64,000 bases of DNA from Nematostella vectensis (Eukaryota > Cnidaria > Anthozoa > Actiniaria > Edwardsiidae), in assembly GCF_932526225.1 (NCBI RefSeq), contig NC_064046.1, forward strand, positions 12,755,208 through 12,819,207, read 5' to 3'. Both the position numbers and the translations under genes were made by a program. Positions 34,525-53,635 of the stretch are shown piece after piece. The first letter of the stretch is position 1; each line of letters begins with the position of its first letter. Under the pieces are notes generated by a model, which worked only from the letters and a program-made list of their open reading frames with translations, was not told the DNA's origin and did not search any database.

Positions 34525-37500
34525 GGGCGTTTGTACCTCCTGCAACCCCCCCTGTGTACGGGCCTGAGTTGGGACTTTAATTGTAGAAAAACACGTAAAA
34601 TTTACTACATAGAAACAAAAAACAAAAGCAAACAAGCCACTTACAAGAGCAGTGTAATTCCTACCATTAGCCTAAAATTGCCTGTCACTAAAGCATTCAC
34701 AATCTTGTCTCTTACTCTTTTCATTACAAGGTACTAGAACAACAGGGAGTGGTTGCTGGCCCTCTAACAGCTGGCTTGAATCATCTGTCTTCTCTTCATC
34801 TTTATTCACTGTGAGCTGGACTCGATTACGTGCTGCCCCATTAGCTACTGCCATGAAGGATGGGTTTTTATTGACAGCAAGAACAGGAAGGAAGTTGAAA
34901 CTCTGTATGCCATCCACAATAGTTCCAATCAAGCTAAGAGCACATAGTACAGCACAGAAAAACCTGTATATAGCAAGATGGATAAAATGTTAAAAGCGAT
35001 ATGTAAAGAATAAAAAATAGTAGCACATAAAGAATAAAAAAAAATCTGGTCACTTAAGAACTATCATAACCTACATCTTATTTTTCTTTGATGGTTTATT
35101 TTATCATATTATTTATAGTCTAGCATGAAGCAGCTTTTATTTTTAGGGGGGGTTGAAATTCAGTGATTAGGTGAATTTTGTTGGGTACTGTGAGGTACTG
35201 TAAGTGTATTTAATCTTTTTTTGCAGCAATAACAGGAAAAAGAAACACAAGACATCAAACCCAGAGTCCATTTCGTAGATAATCAGCCAAAAAAAAAACA
35301 AAGAATACCCTGGGTTCCCGAGGCTGAAAATCCGCTTTTCCCAGCATGCTAGGGGGCGGGGGTTCAAATGGGCTGGCGGCGTCAGCCTCTGGTGTAATTC
35401 GGTTGTCTATTGTTGAGTTAATCCCTTTCGAGTCAGATCTTGACCCTAGCACTCTGATTGGCTATCAAAATAACAAATCGTTTGTTTGGACATTTTTTTC
35501 AAGTGATACAGAAACTGGTTTCTTCAGTTAGGGGAAATGTGAGAAACGGCAACAACCCAAATATATTTCTACTACAGATCGCTATTGCTTTGGCAGAAAC
35601 TCTTCGAAGCAAGTTCCCAGACATAGCTTCCCTACAGTCACATCAGATAACAGCCATCCTTTCCTTCATTCTGAGTGTAAACATGTAATTTTGGCAGCTC
35701 GATGTGCCAAGTGACGAGAAACCGGTTTGACCGGGATTATAAATTTAAATTGTAACTGACATATTAATCAAATAGTGAACCCTGAATAGGACAGTGTTTG
35801 CCCAGAGGCTCCTCGCTTTACTCTAAAAATCTCTCGCTTTGATAGAAAAATCTCTCGTTTCTCTCTGAAAATCGCGGTTCGCTTGAAAAACTCTCGGAGC
35901 TTCTGGTCTTCAGGGTAACCAAAAAAATAACCATAAAAAAAACAAAAAAAAAACAACGAAACAATGACTCAACCAGCTACATAATGAAACAATCAACTAA
36001 AAAAAATATATTAAACCACCTCACCAACCAGCAAAGAAACAAATAAATAAATAATCACATACAATAAGACTATAGCTGATACACTGTACTCTGATGGTTT
36101 AGCACAGTAAGAAGATCTTGATTTCACAGAAACTTCAAGGCTCTTATTCAAATGCAGCACTGAAATAAAGAATGGAGAACTTAGGGAATTACATAAAATT
36201 GGAGTAATGTCACTGTTGAAGTTTTTCACTTTTCTGTCCAATGATTATTACAAAAAGTATATATATGTTTTTTATCACTGTACCATCTGTTTTTTACCCT
36301 GGTCCCAAAGCCTCGAGCGTCTGACGAGGCTCTGGTCTCTCGAAGTGCCATTTCGACTTCTGCCTCACTTTCGAGAGATTTCCCGTAGCTGGCCGGCAGC
36401 ACAGAGAAGACATCTCGCTGTTTGATTAACTCGTAAAGAGACTCCTCTTGAACAAACTTTACATTTTTAATACTGGTAAATCTTGTAACTAATTCGAACT
36501 GAGCACTATTAAAATTACGATCAAAATAATCTATCGCTTGTCTACTTTGTTCGTTTACATGTTTGTTATTGCAAACAATAAGAATTAAAAACCGGTTTTG
36601 AACTTTTGAACTTGAAGCGAAAATAAAATAGAAAACTGTCAGAATTTCTTGGTTTCCATGACCACACATCAATTGGCCAATCAGCGACCAAGTTCAGATT
36701 CTGAACCTAGCAGAAGTCTAAATTGCGCTTCGAGAGGCCAGAGCCTTGTCTCAACCTCACTGGCCACTAAATAGAGAGAAGCATGAGGCTCTGGAACCAG
36801 GGTATCTGTTTTTGTGCTAGTGTTGTTGTGAAAAGCATAAACATTTACTCTACCATCGATAATGTCTTCCAGACCAACTGAAGTGTCTCTTTCACTGCAA
36901 GCTTTGGGAACACACAGCCCCCAACGGATAGGAAGTATCTAGGGGTGGGACACATAAATAAGAGTGGCAATTGAAAAATTGAATTATTTTAGTTTTAGAG
37001 TATTTAGGATTTAACATTTTCTATTATTCACAAAAAAATTGGTTGTTGAAGTATAAAGCTCCTTTGATTAAAAAGTTTTTCAGTCTAAAAAAAGGTTTGG
37101 GCTTCTTGGCCTGCCAAAATATTCCCTCCATGAGAACTCCCTCCTGCCACCATCCCAAAATATGTTTAGCAACTAATCAGGAAAAGGAATGTCAACCAGC
37201 ACAATTATATCCCAGCATTTTGTCAGTGAGTGGCTTACATTATTTCCCATGTGGGCACTGATGGAGACCATACAGTAGTGTGCGTCAGGTATTTCTTGGC
37301 AAACTTCGTATGAACCAATCCATAGCAGGTTGCCCTGGGTAAAGCCACTTGGAGGTTTGCCGGCGGCATCCACATCTAAAGATAACAGCAAGAATGATTC
37401 ATAAAGCAGCACTGTAGTCTATCATTGTCGCGCAACAAATATTTGTGCTTGCGTAAATGAAATTTTGTGTCAATCTTTTTTTAAGGTAATTCCCTTGAAA

Positions 37501-38784
37501 TAGTTCTACAACCCAGAATTTTTTAAACTTGGCATAAACAATATTGAAGTGAAGGGCTTTCAAAAAATGTAATAAAAATGGGGGTTATGACCTTCTTTTC
37601 ACAACAGAGGGGCGTACTTTTGGCTTGTTTTTACTGATTGCATGAGGAAAAATCCCAACTTTTAGTTTTCAAAATGAGTGCCTATAGTCTTTAGAAAATT
37701 AAGTTCTGTTTGTAGAGCTACCAAAATCCGATCTCCCAAACAATAACCTGTAGTAGCTTACGTTCAAAACAAATCACATTTAAGAGATCGCACTAAAAGA
37801 CATTGTTCTCGCCACTATTTATACGGTAAAAAGCACCATTTTGAAGTATTTTAGGGCTTTTAAGAGAAAATAAACAAACTTCTACAACCCTACTTTTTTT
37901 CTTCTTCCAGTATATCATTTTTTCATATATATTCAACTATTTGAGCAAGAGATTTTTCTGTCAAAGCGATTTTAAGTAAAAAACACGCGCCTTTTGCTTT
38001 GTTTTCTTGTACAACTATGGCGCGCTTGCACTTGATATCGGAAAATTAAAACAAACAGCACACGCCACTATGCGCAGAAGGGGTGCGCAGTGCATTTCGA
38101 GGGAATTATCTTAAGCAATGCAACAGCCTACTTCAAAACATTGGTTGCATCACATTAATGAGGGCACAATTACAACAATGGCACCTTATTAATCAGGGCA
38201 CCATTCAAACATGAAGAACAGTGGCACCTTATTAATCAGGGCACCATTCAAACATATAAAAGCTGTCCTAATTTTAAGCTGGTTTACTAAGGCAAGATTC
38301 CACTACACTAGCTTTAAGAGCGGTTGGAACTTCACTTTGTTAAGTAAGTTAGTTATCTGGAGTTGTGGAAGTTAAAAAATGCCGCTTCAGCAAAAAGAAA
38401 TTCTACATAAAAATATAATTTATTAATGCTAAGTTCAAAGGCCGTATTATCCATGAGCCGTATTCAATGCAAATGCGTGCAAATGAATCGAGACGATTGT
38501 TTCATCTTCATTTGCATGCATAGCCTAACTTACTACTCACAGTTTCCTAATTCCTTGCTAGTAGTAAGGTTCACTAATGCCATAGAGCATTTACTTGATA
38601 CACCAGTTTCAGTCGAGTTCCCTAGGTTTGTCGACGACAAACCCCTAGTTGACTTTGGGTTTTGATGGCTCAAGGCTTGCATCGCGTAGGGAGTTAGCGC
38701 AAGCGAAGTAGACCGTAGGAAAACAACAAGAAGCAAGCTTGAAAACAATAATATTGATCTACAAACTCCAGCCATTGTAAACAA
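19586..38784 (-). CDS. NRF-6-like acyltransferase (AT3 family), copy B, 15 exons
   Basis: Exons in transcript order: 38784-38541, 37375-37239, 36938-36854, 36159-36063, 34963-34716, 33859-33686, 33020-32927, 32861-32769, 32176-32005, 31684-31605, 30900-30778, 25258-25111, 24031-23827, 23414-23272, 19693-19586. The sum is 2151 bases (716 residues). The layout matches copy A: signal peptide (ILLFSSLLLVVFLRSTSLA), NRF domain (WIGSYEVC, RWGLCVPKAC, YCAKPSEYSVS), membrane segment, linker, AT3 domain with NGMRFISMTWVILGH (His near 317), VDSFFFL and WYLANDMQFF, ending in MVEFPTMQLEKLILK. Five exons have the same length as in copy A (143, 80, 93, 94 and, by phase, the terminal pair fits). Tandem arrangement and shared introns show the two arose by duplication. 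The intron 30778-25258 holds a 5.1 kb transposon and the intron 23272-19693 a 43-base satellite. An alternative first Met is at 38775. Confidence 0.88.
19770..20095. repeat. CATTCCATTC-type pyrimidine-rich repeat
   Basis: Degenerate repetition of CCATTCCATTCTCCTCT over about 320 bases with strong strand bias, in the last intron of NRF-6-like copy B. The Ser/Pro/His-rich frames on the plus strand are composition artefacts. Confidence 0.75.
20508..23305 (-). repeat. 43-base satellite built from an exon end plus splice donor, about 65 copies
   Basis: The unit on the minus strand runs from the end of exon 14 of NRF-6-like copy B (residues QSTITYTDSLL) through its GTGAGT donor. The unit nearest the exon is the exon itself. 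Using its first donor (exon end 23272) gives an exon of 143 bases, the same as the paralogue. Variant units such as the one with TACTCCC recur 516 bases apart (21161, 21677) and again 946 bases on (22623), exactly 12 and 22 units, so larger blocks were also duplicated. Most units keep GTGAGT intact. Confidence 0.93.
24073..24740. repeat. 23-base minisatellite, about 29 copies
   Basis: The unit is GCACGTATAAACATATGATG plus ACA, with C/T and G/A variants. It starts about 40 bases upstream of the acceptor of exon 13 in copy B. Long Cys/His/Ile/Tyr-rich frames read from it are artefacts. Confidence 0.92.
25342..25461. repeat. GAT/GGT microsatellite
   Basis: Imperfect GATGGT and GATGAT repeats. 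A similar GGTGGTGATGATGA tract resumes at about 30607, just beyond the right end of the 5.1 kb element. This suggests that the element landed in one original microsatellite. Confidence 0.75.
25951..26235. repeat. Two copies of a 75-base repeat near the left transposon end
   Basis: 25951-26030 and 26158-26235 share a core with GAACGATTTTTAAATCG, itself nearly palindromic, followed by TAAGAAACTTACAGT. Between them lies an ATCAATCG tract. They may be duplicated subterminal or promoter sequence of the element. Confidence 0.7.
26290..26298 (+). promoter_or_regulatory. TATA box of the plus-strand transposon gene
   Basis: CTATATAAA lies about 30 bases before a plausible start region (AGTTCATTCAC near 26321) and about 40 bases before the first ATG at 26333. 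Confidence 0.5.
26333..27690 (+). pseudogene. Decayed multi-exon transposon gene with a C-terminal PIP-like motif
   Basis: Exon 1 (26333-26497, ending GAAGAG before GTAAGA) joins in frame to an exon at 26580. That frame stops at 26813 (SDSSTFY). Similar coding quality resumes in another frame at about 26895 (GVPHNLLELLPEDPED, then an acidic/basic helical stretch to 27249). A further exon (about 27288-27432) splices in phase to one starting at 27491. The last 60 residues are basic and end in GQTRLDGFLSQM. QTRLDGFL resembles a PCNA-interacting PIP box (Q-x2-hydrophobic-x2-aromatic), with Leu instead of the second aromatic residue. The family is not recognised. At least one frame break near 26813-26895 argues for a dead copy, although unrecognised introns are possible. 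Confidence 0.55.
27999..29773 (-). pseudogene. Crypton-like tyrosine recombinase with zinc finger and Myb domain, frameshifted
   Basis: The first 406 residues run from 29773 to 28553. A C2H2-type finger lies near residues 35-62 (FHCPVPDCH...CRKHVKKKH). The C-terminal part carries tyrosine-recombinase signatures: Arg in KGSRPMTYQYL, Lys in KTAGKYG, and HPTRYRQIVE (H-x2-R). The frame then stops at 28553. One base earlier in phase, an open frame continues with SEDQKHSSNVAKVHYRKQRS, which supplies the candidate catalytic Tyr. It ends in a Myb/SANT domain (LLFTPEEDKYLKVGRKRYG, then GQWTSIL), similar to TRF-type telobox Mybs, before the stop at 27999. A one-base deletion or two-base insertion near 28565 would explain the break; no slippery site is evident. 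Cryptons are a known YR transposon class; assignment of this protein to it is inference from these motifs. Confidence 0.68.
30060..30430. promoter_or_regulatory. Dense GTTCC/GGAAC cluster upstream of the recombinase gene
   Basis: About fourteen GTTCC or GGAAC pentamers in 370 bases, where less than one is expected by chance. Several form inverted pairs (AGGAACAGGCGTTCCC, GGAACTGTAGTTCC, CGGAACAACCGTTCCG). The cluster lies between the recombinase start and the right TIR, as expected for promoter or recombinase/Myb binding sites. The role is inferred. Confidence 0.6.
32155..32760 (-). repeat. About 40-base repeat copying an exon start and its acceptor
   Basis: About 14 degenerate units of CATGTAGGTAGGCGTCAAAC plus TAGAAAACAACAGCAACCAAA. 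On the minus strand each contains the start of exon 9 of NRF-6-like copy B (LTPTYM) and its TTTCTAG acceptor. The true exon (32005-32176) is the leftmost unit. Confidence 0.85.
33985..34178. repeat. 27-base tandem repeat, about 7 copies
   Basis: The unit is CTATCACTAAAGCCTAAACC plus CAATCGC, with a second variant reading ATAGCTTGAAC. It lies in an intron of NRF-6-like copy B. Because 27 is a multiple of three it yields a repetitive frame with no other support. Confidence 0.88.
34182..34566. mobile_element. G-rich TIR element, family 1
   Basis: The ends are CAGGCCCATA and TACGGGCCTG. The interior has G-runs, an AAAGTGGAC motif, AGCACGTCTATTGAGAA and a GT microsatellite at 34482-34521. A second copy of the family is at 58686-58925. 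Confidence 0.7.
35307..35918. mobile_element. TIR element, ACCCTGG family
   Basis: Left end ACCCTGGGTTCCCGAGGCTG and right end CTCGGAGCTTCTGGTCTTCA plus GGGTAAC are inverted relatives of the ends at 36295-36803 and 52847-52925. The interior has TCTCGCTTT-type repeats and no clear gene. Confidence 0.6.
36295..36803 (-). mobile_element. TIR element with 10-base target duplication and a RecQ-like fragment
   Basis: Ends are ACCCTGGTCCCAAAGCCTC and GAGGCTCTGGAACCAGGGT, flanked by ATCTGTTTTT on both sides (36285-36294 and 36804-36813). A 9-10 base target duplication is typical of Mutator-like elements. On the minus strand an open frame includes VKFVQEESLYELIKQRDVFS followed by VLPASYGKSLESE. This resembles the Q motif and Walker A of RecQ-family helicases (GYGKS type), cut off after motif I. 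Confidence 0.75.
37485..38110. mobile_element. 626-base TTAA-flanked TIR element
   Basis: TTAA at 37481-37484 and at 38111-38114 flanks inverted ends GGTAATTCCCTTGAAAT and ATTTCGAGGGAATTATC. TTAA targets are characteristic of piggyBac-type elements. No transposase is encoded. It is in intron 1 of NRF-6-like copy B. Confidence 0.75.
38176..38256. repeat. Two direct copies of a 35-base sequence
   Basis: TGGCACCTTATTAATCAGGG followed by CACCATTCAAACAT occurs twice, separated by a few bases, in intron 1 of NRF-6-like copy B. Confidence 0.8.
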
Positions 38785-39181
38785 GACAGGAAAACAGCTA
38801 TACGCTGCACTTCCAGGTCACAGTTTATCGATCATACTGCTGAAACATGGACAGAAAAAAGAGAGAATGGACAGGACTCGAGACAGTCACAAGACCGTAT
38901 TAGAAAAATAAATTGTAACAATTTGTCCCAAGGGGAGTAGGGCTTTAAAGATGACTAGACGAACCGGGATATCAAGTAGAAAAACTACTAAAAATGGTAA
39001 GATAGCTGCCTTGGTAAATTAAAATCATTCGTATAAGTTTGTTAGATTTTATTGATGCATGTTTTAAAGTTGAGTATAAAGAAAGAAAAAGAAAATTCAG
39101 CTGCCTACCCCTCCCCTAATAAAGTTACAGTGCTTTGCTGTTTGCCGAGGGGGCCTGGGCTGTGACGTAACATTTTATCAC
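38785..39181. promoter_or_regulatory. Divergent promoter region between NRF-6-like copy B and PRPF4B
   Basis: Only 397 bases separate the two outward-facing start codons, so promoters and 5' leaders of both genes must lie here unless an upstream noncoding exon was missed. No TATA box is obvious. A ubiquitously expressed spliceosomal kinase beside a likely tissue-restricted membrane enzyme makes joint regulation uncertain. Confidence 0.55.
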
Positions 39182-49032
<9,851 letters not shown>

Positions 49033-51530
49033 GTATCACTGGACAATAACTTTGAACTTCTTTAGATACACCAGTTAGTTAGTTACACCAGTTAGTTACA
49101 GTTACATGCTCAAAATGCAATTTGCTCTTCCTCAAGTAACTCTGGATATTTGCTGTTGTTCAGGCATCTTTCCAATATACAGTAGCAACATACTCTTGAG
49201 TTTATCTTTTCTTTGGGTTCGGAATGAATCCATGGTCAGTGTTTGTAGCCTCCATGTAATGGACCACGTTTTACAAACAGCATCTCTATAATGGACAATT
49301 CCAAAGACTAATTTTCGAATTCTTCCATCTTTTACATTAAACCGTCCCAGGTTCATAAAGTCACCAGAAGTCGCCCAAAGTTGCACAAGAAAATATAAAA
49401 TAATTGGTTCCACTCTATAGAAAAGACTAACTAAATGATGGCTAGTATCCTATTGTTTAACCCAGTGAGCAAGTTTGGCCTCAGACATTGAAACAATGGT
49501 AAAGGTTATTGTTAGGTACACCAGACTATGGTAGATACTGTAGACAATTGTCACTCATTGCACTGGAACTTGGATCTGTGCAGGTAAAGGAGACGTATTA
49601 CATGCATGCTTGCTTGTATCTATATTTAGTCTTAGAGATATACATCTTTAAGGTGACATGTGTTCCTAATTGTTTAAAATTTATACTTTTGTTTTACTCC
49701 TATCCACAAACACCAAAAGCCAAACACCCTACAGTATATTGTAAGACAGAGCATTAGCTAACTCATATGGGTAAAAAAAAGGCACTAATGTTTTAGAATA
49801 TGACAGGCCTTCACAAGCTCACTCTTAGGCTCTACTAGACCATTTAGAAAATGAAAGCTGTTGATTGACGACCAGGAAGACAAACCTATGTGCATTTTTT
49901 CATAGATTATACGACAGCACAAAAGAGTTACCTAAACCAGAGAACATTCCTCTGTGCATTTAGAGAGATGTTCATTATTAATCTCACACTGGATACTAGA
50001 GCTTGTTGGAATTAACAGTGTTTGGTGTTTGAGGCATCATATGTATATAAAGTATACACACAATATGTACCTTTTTAGTAGCTATAACCCTGTGACTTTT
50101 TGATTTAATGCCCTGTTTGTCAATAAATCTCTTGAGGCTCATATCATGTATTTGTGTAATGCCGTTATATCCTTACAGTGCTATGTGACTGGATAAAGTT
50201 TGTTTGTTCCCACAGGATCGAACGCCGAAGACTTGATGTTACTGATGTGTTGATTTTGAATCACACGTAGAGAGGGTAATAATACACTCTCCTGTTATTG
50301 CAGTATTTGCTTTTTTCCCAGCAGATAATATGTAGCCAATAAGGATGTAAAAACGCTCTCTAATTGAATTGGGCATGGCAAAGAAATGCTTTAGTAGTTG
50401 GCTGCCTGTAGTGTACTCTAACTTTGCCCAGCCTACCAAGGCCTTGCTTTCTTACCAAAAATCCCTTACCTGAAAAAGGGGATACAGTACTTCTGTTAAG
50501 CAGTCATGTTTTCCATGTTTTCCAGTCAGAAGGATGACTGCTTAATATGGATATATCACCTTCTTTTCACTTTTTATCAAAAAAGTTGGCTAGAAATAGC
50601 CCTCCATTCTAGTGACCCGACTTGCATGTTTCATAATTCATAAAGTCCTTTTCAAGTAGCCAATAAAATCTTCTTGGATCAAGATAAGGTTCAATCCCCG
50701 GTACAGCAAAAAGTACTATATTTAACAGAAACAAGTAAACGGAATGAAGAAATAACTAACGGAAAGTTATACTTTTTAAAAATGATGAGAATTTTAAGTA
50801 CCCAAAACGGAAACAAAGCAACATTAATACAAGTTGGATTAACTAACATGTTATTCTTCTATTCATATCTCCTATATTTACTACATTTGCTAACTTGTAT
50901 TCCTTTTAATTACCGGTGAAGGTCAGCAAGCTGCCGGACAATACAACTTGAGAGGTACTGTTCTAGAGACACCACTTTGTAAATACAATGAAAGATTAAT
51001 TTTGTTGATTACTAAAACATTCCAGTCATTCTTATGAAAAAATTATCAAGGTCAATAAGTCGCTAATCTCAACCAAATCAATGAATGAATAAAATTACAG
51101 GCACCATTGTATTGAGATTTTTCATCCAATTTTGGAGCAGAAATGACCCCTTTATTTCACATGGGACTCTAGACCCATAGACGGGGTGTGTGCATTAGAT
51201 GATCCCACCCTGCCTCCCCCTGATTTTTACAAATGCCCTCACCTACCCCTCTCCCTCTGCAAAAAAAACATTGGCTGTTCCTATAAAAGTTCTAGCAAAG
51301 TTCACCTGTTTGGCATCTTCCCAAGGCATCTCCTAGCTTACAGTTGCCCTTCAGCAGCTTTCCCTTTGTTTGAGTGTGTCTCCTTCACTGAGAGAGGAGT
51401 GCTGCCTGAATCACCCACTTCATAAAAGGTGGATCATCAGTTTGTTGTCTGTTCTCCAACAGGTCAGACTCAAGATAGCATGGTAGCTAAGGTAATGTGC
51501 TTCTATCAGTCCATGTTTGTAACATGCCAG
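49033..51530. other. PRPF4B 3' region and intergenic DNA
   Basis: Likely 3' untranslated sequence at first, with AATAAA-type signals, for example at 50121. Beyond that is AT-rich DNA with short frames lacking domains. Confidence 0.4.
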
Positions 51531-51539
51531 TAATGGTTA

Positions 51540-52165
51540 TCCTCATTCCTGCAGCATTTTGCCTCACCCCTTTACCTAAAAGTTACGAAATGCTACTCTC
51601 CAACAAAGTAGTTTGTCCCTCTAACAAGAACTGTTCTTGGAATATTATACCCTTTTAGTTTGTCCCTTCCTTACCTAAGAAAAATTTCTTCGATTTTTAT
51701 GCCCCTGTAGTTTGTTCTTTTCCTCCTTTACAAACATTTATTGGAATCTCGTACCCCCTTAGTCCCCTCTCCTCCCTGAGACAAATTTATCGGAATTTCA
51801 TATTCTTGTGAGTAAAGGAACCCCTGGAATAGACAGACCAATAGTGTGTCCCTTTCTTACCTTTTAAAAGTATATTGGAATTTCATACCCCAATAGTTCG
51901 TCCTTTCTCTCCTGATCTCCTAAACAAAAGAAGAATTCCATAACCCTGAAGAATCTCATAATCCTGCATTTTCCCCTTCCCTTCCTAAAACAAATTTCTT
52001 TGAAATTTCACACCCCTGAAGTTTGTCCCTTCCCTCACTTAGACAAATTTCTTGGAATTTCATAACCCTGACATTTGTCCCTTCCCTGAATAAGACAAAT
52101 TTCTTGGAATTTCACACCCTGAAGTTTGTCCCTTCCCTCACTAAAACAATTTTCTTGGTATTTCA
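51540..52165. repeat. Degenerate 55-60 base tandem repeat, about 10 copies
   Basis: Recurring pattern GTTTGTCCCTTCCCTCAC, a spacer, then ACAAATTTCTTGGAATTTCA and ACCCTG. Units are most alike at the right end (52020-52150). Confidence 0.8.
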
Positions 52166-52254
52166 TATTATCTTAATTATTATCTAAAGATTATTTTGTG
52201 TTCTACTGATACCAGTGTTTTTGAGGAGATACACGAGGAGACCTTACTGTTAGA

Positions 52255-52305
52255 AATGCTCTCATCCTCGGGGACCCAGGACGTCCTGGGTCCCAAGGAT
52301 GAAAT
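52255..52305. repeat. Short palindrome
   Basis: GGGACCCAGGAC is followed directly by its exact reverse complement. The imperfect pairing extends outward to CATCCT and AGGATG, giving about 40 bases in all. It may be a minimal MITE. Confidence 0.8.
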
Positions 52306-52846
52306 GCTCTTCACCTGTATCAAAGGCTAGGCGAACCCACATTCGATAATTCAGATCCTTGGACCGAAACCAATTTCCCCTGATATTGCTTTATATATTT
52401 ACTTACCCCCATTTTATGCAAAGCATTAGCCACTGACACTCTTAGAAACATGCTACATTTTTTTATCATGCTTAATTGGAGAGGAGGGTGTCTTAATATA
52501 TAGAGGGCTCATTATGTGTTAATAGAGAGGAAGGGTGTCTTAAAATAGAGAAAGGGCTTTTAAGTGAGTCTCAATAAAGAAAGAGCGCTTATAATATCTC
52601 GATAGACAGTGGAGGATAATTGGGGGAAATGGCTCTTGAGAGAGGCTTATTGGATAGGGTGAAAGATATGGATAGGGGAAGATATGGATAGGGGCTAGAC
52701 CTTTTACGGTACATGGTTTTGTACAGTTAATGTTATAATAAAGACGTCTAAAGATAGACAAACATACCCTGACGTTATTGGAATGCGACCTCATAACTCC
52801 ACGGTTACTGTAACGCTAGAGGCTTTCTGCTGTACCAATAAAATAC

Positions 52847-52925
52847 TACCCTGGGTACCAGAGGCTCCACGCTTCGCGGCGAAAAATGTCGCCGCGAAGC
52901 TCGGAGCTTCTAGTAGCCAGGGTAA
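52847..52925. mobile_element. Minimal ACCCTGG-family MITE, about 80 bases
   Basis: Ends ACCCTGGGTACCAGAGGCTC and GAGCTTCTAGTAGCCAGGGT match the family at 35307 and 36295. The centre is a 12-base palindromic arm pair, GCTTCGCGGCGA and TCGCCGCGAAGC. Confidence 0.75.
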
Positions 52926-53404
52926 TCAAATAAAAAGAGAAGTAGACCCTTTAGCCCGTTTTCAAGATCTTCATAGCAGTCATAGGATAACAACATGGTA
53001 GAATCATTGGCCAATCTAGTTATTTATTTATTTAACTTTACAAGATTCTTAATCATCCTTGGTTGCGGGAAAATTTAATCACTCAATTCCCTTCGTGCCA
53101 TGGTGTACACTCTTTTTTTATAAGAATGTCTTCGCTTGACGATGTCCGCGCAACAGCAAATAACGACTGGGCACGAGTCTGGTCAAATGTCCACTAAACA
53201 TGATTCAAAAGGTCCGAGTGCGTCAGGCTTAGCCAGTATTTGCTGTCGGGCTGTGTGCAGTCTTGGGCAAAAGTCGCCCATGCCATTCGATGAGAAAAGG
53301 ACGCTTGCGGTCAAAAAGGGGAGGGGCGGCCTTCTTCCTCTACGCTCCTATTAGAAAAGAGAATTCTGATTTCTGACAATGAAATAAGAAAAAAACTACC
53401 TGAA

Positions 53405-53635
53405 ATCCCTAGTATGGTGGCCAAGTATTACAATAGTAAAACCAATCACAATACTGGAAATCACAGCTATAAAAAAATATAAATTAAAACAAATTATTTG
53501 CCACAATATTTTTCTGTATTTTTTTTTTTCAGAAAAATATAAAATAAATATTAAATAAAGGAATTAGGATTTTATAGTTGATTTCCAGTATTGTGATTGG
53601 TTCTTATAACACTGGGTCACCATATCCTAGATCGA
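53405..53635. mobile_element. 231-base palindromic MITE
   Basis: The arms contain TATGGTGGCCAAGTATTACA-like ends and CCAATCACAATACTGGAAAT, inverted at 53575-53630. The centre is A/T-rich. Confidence 0.82.
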
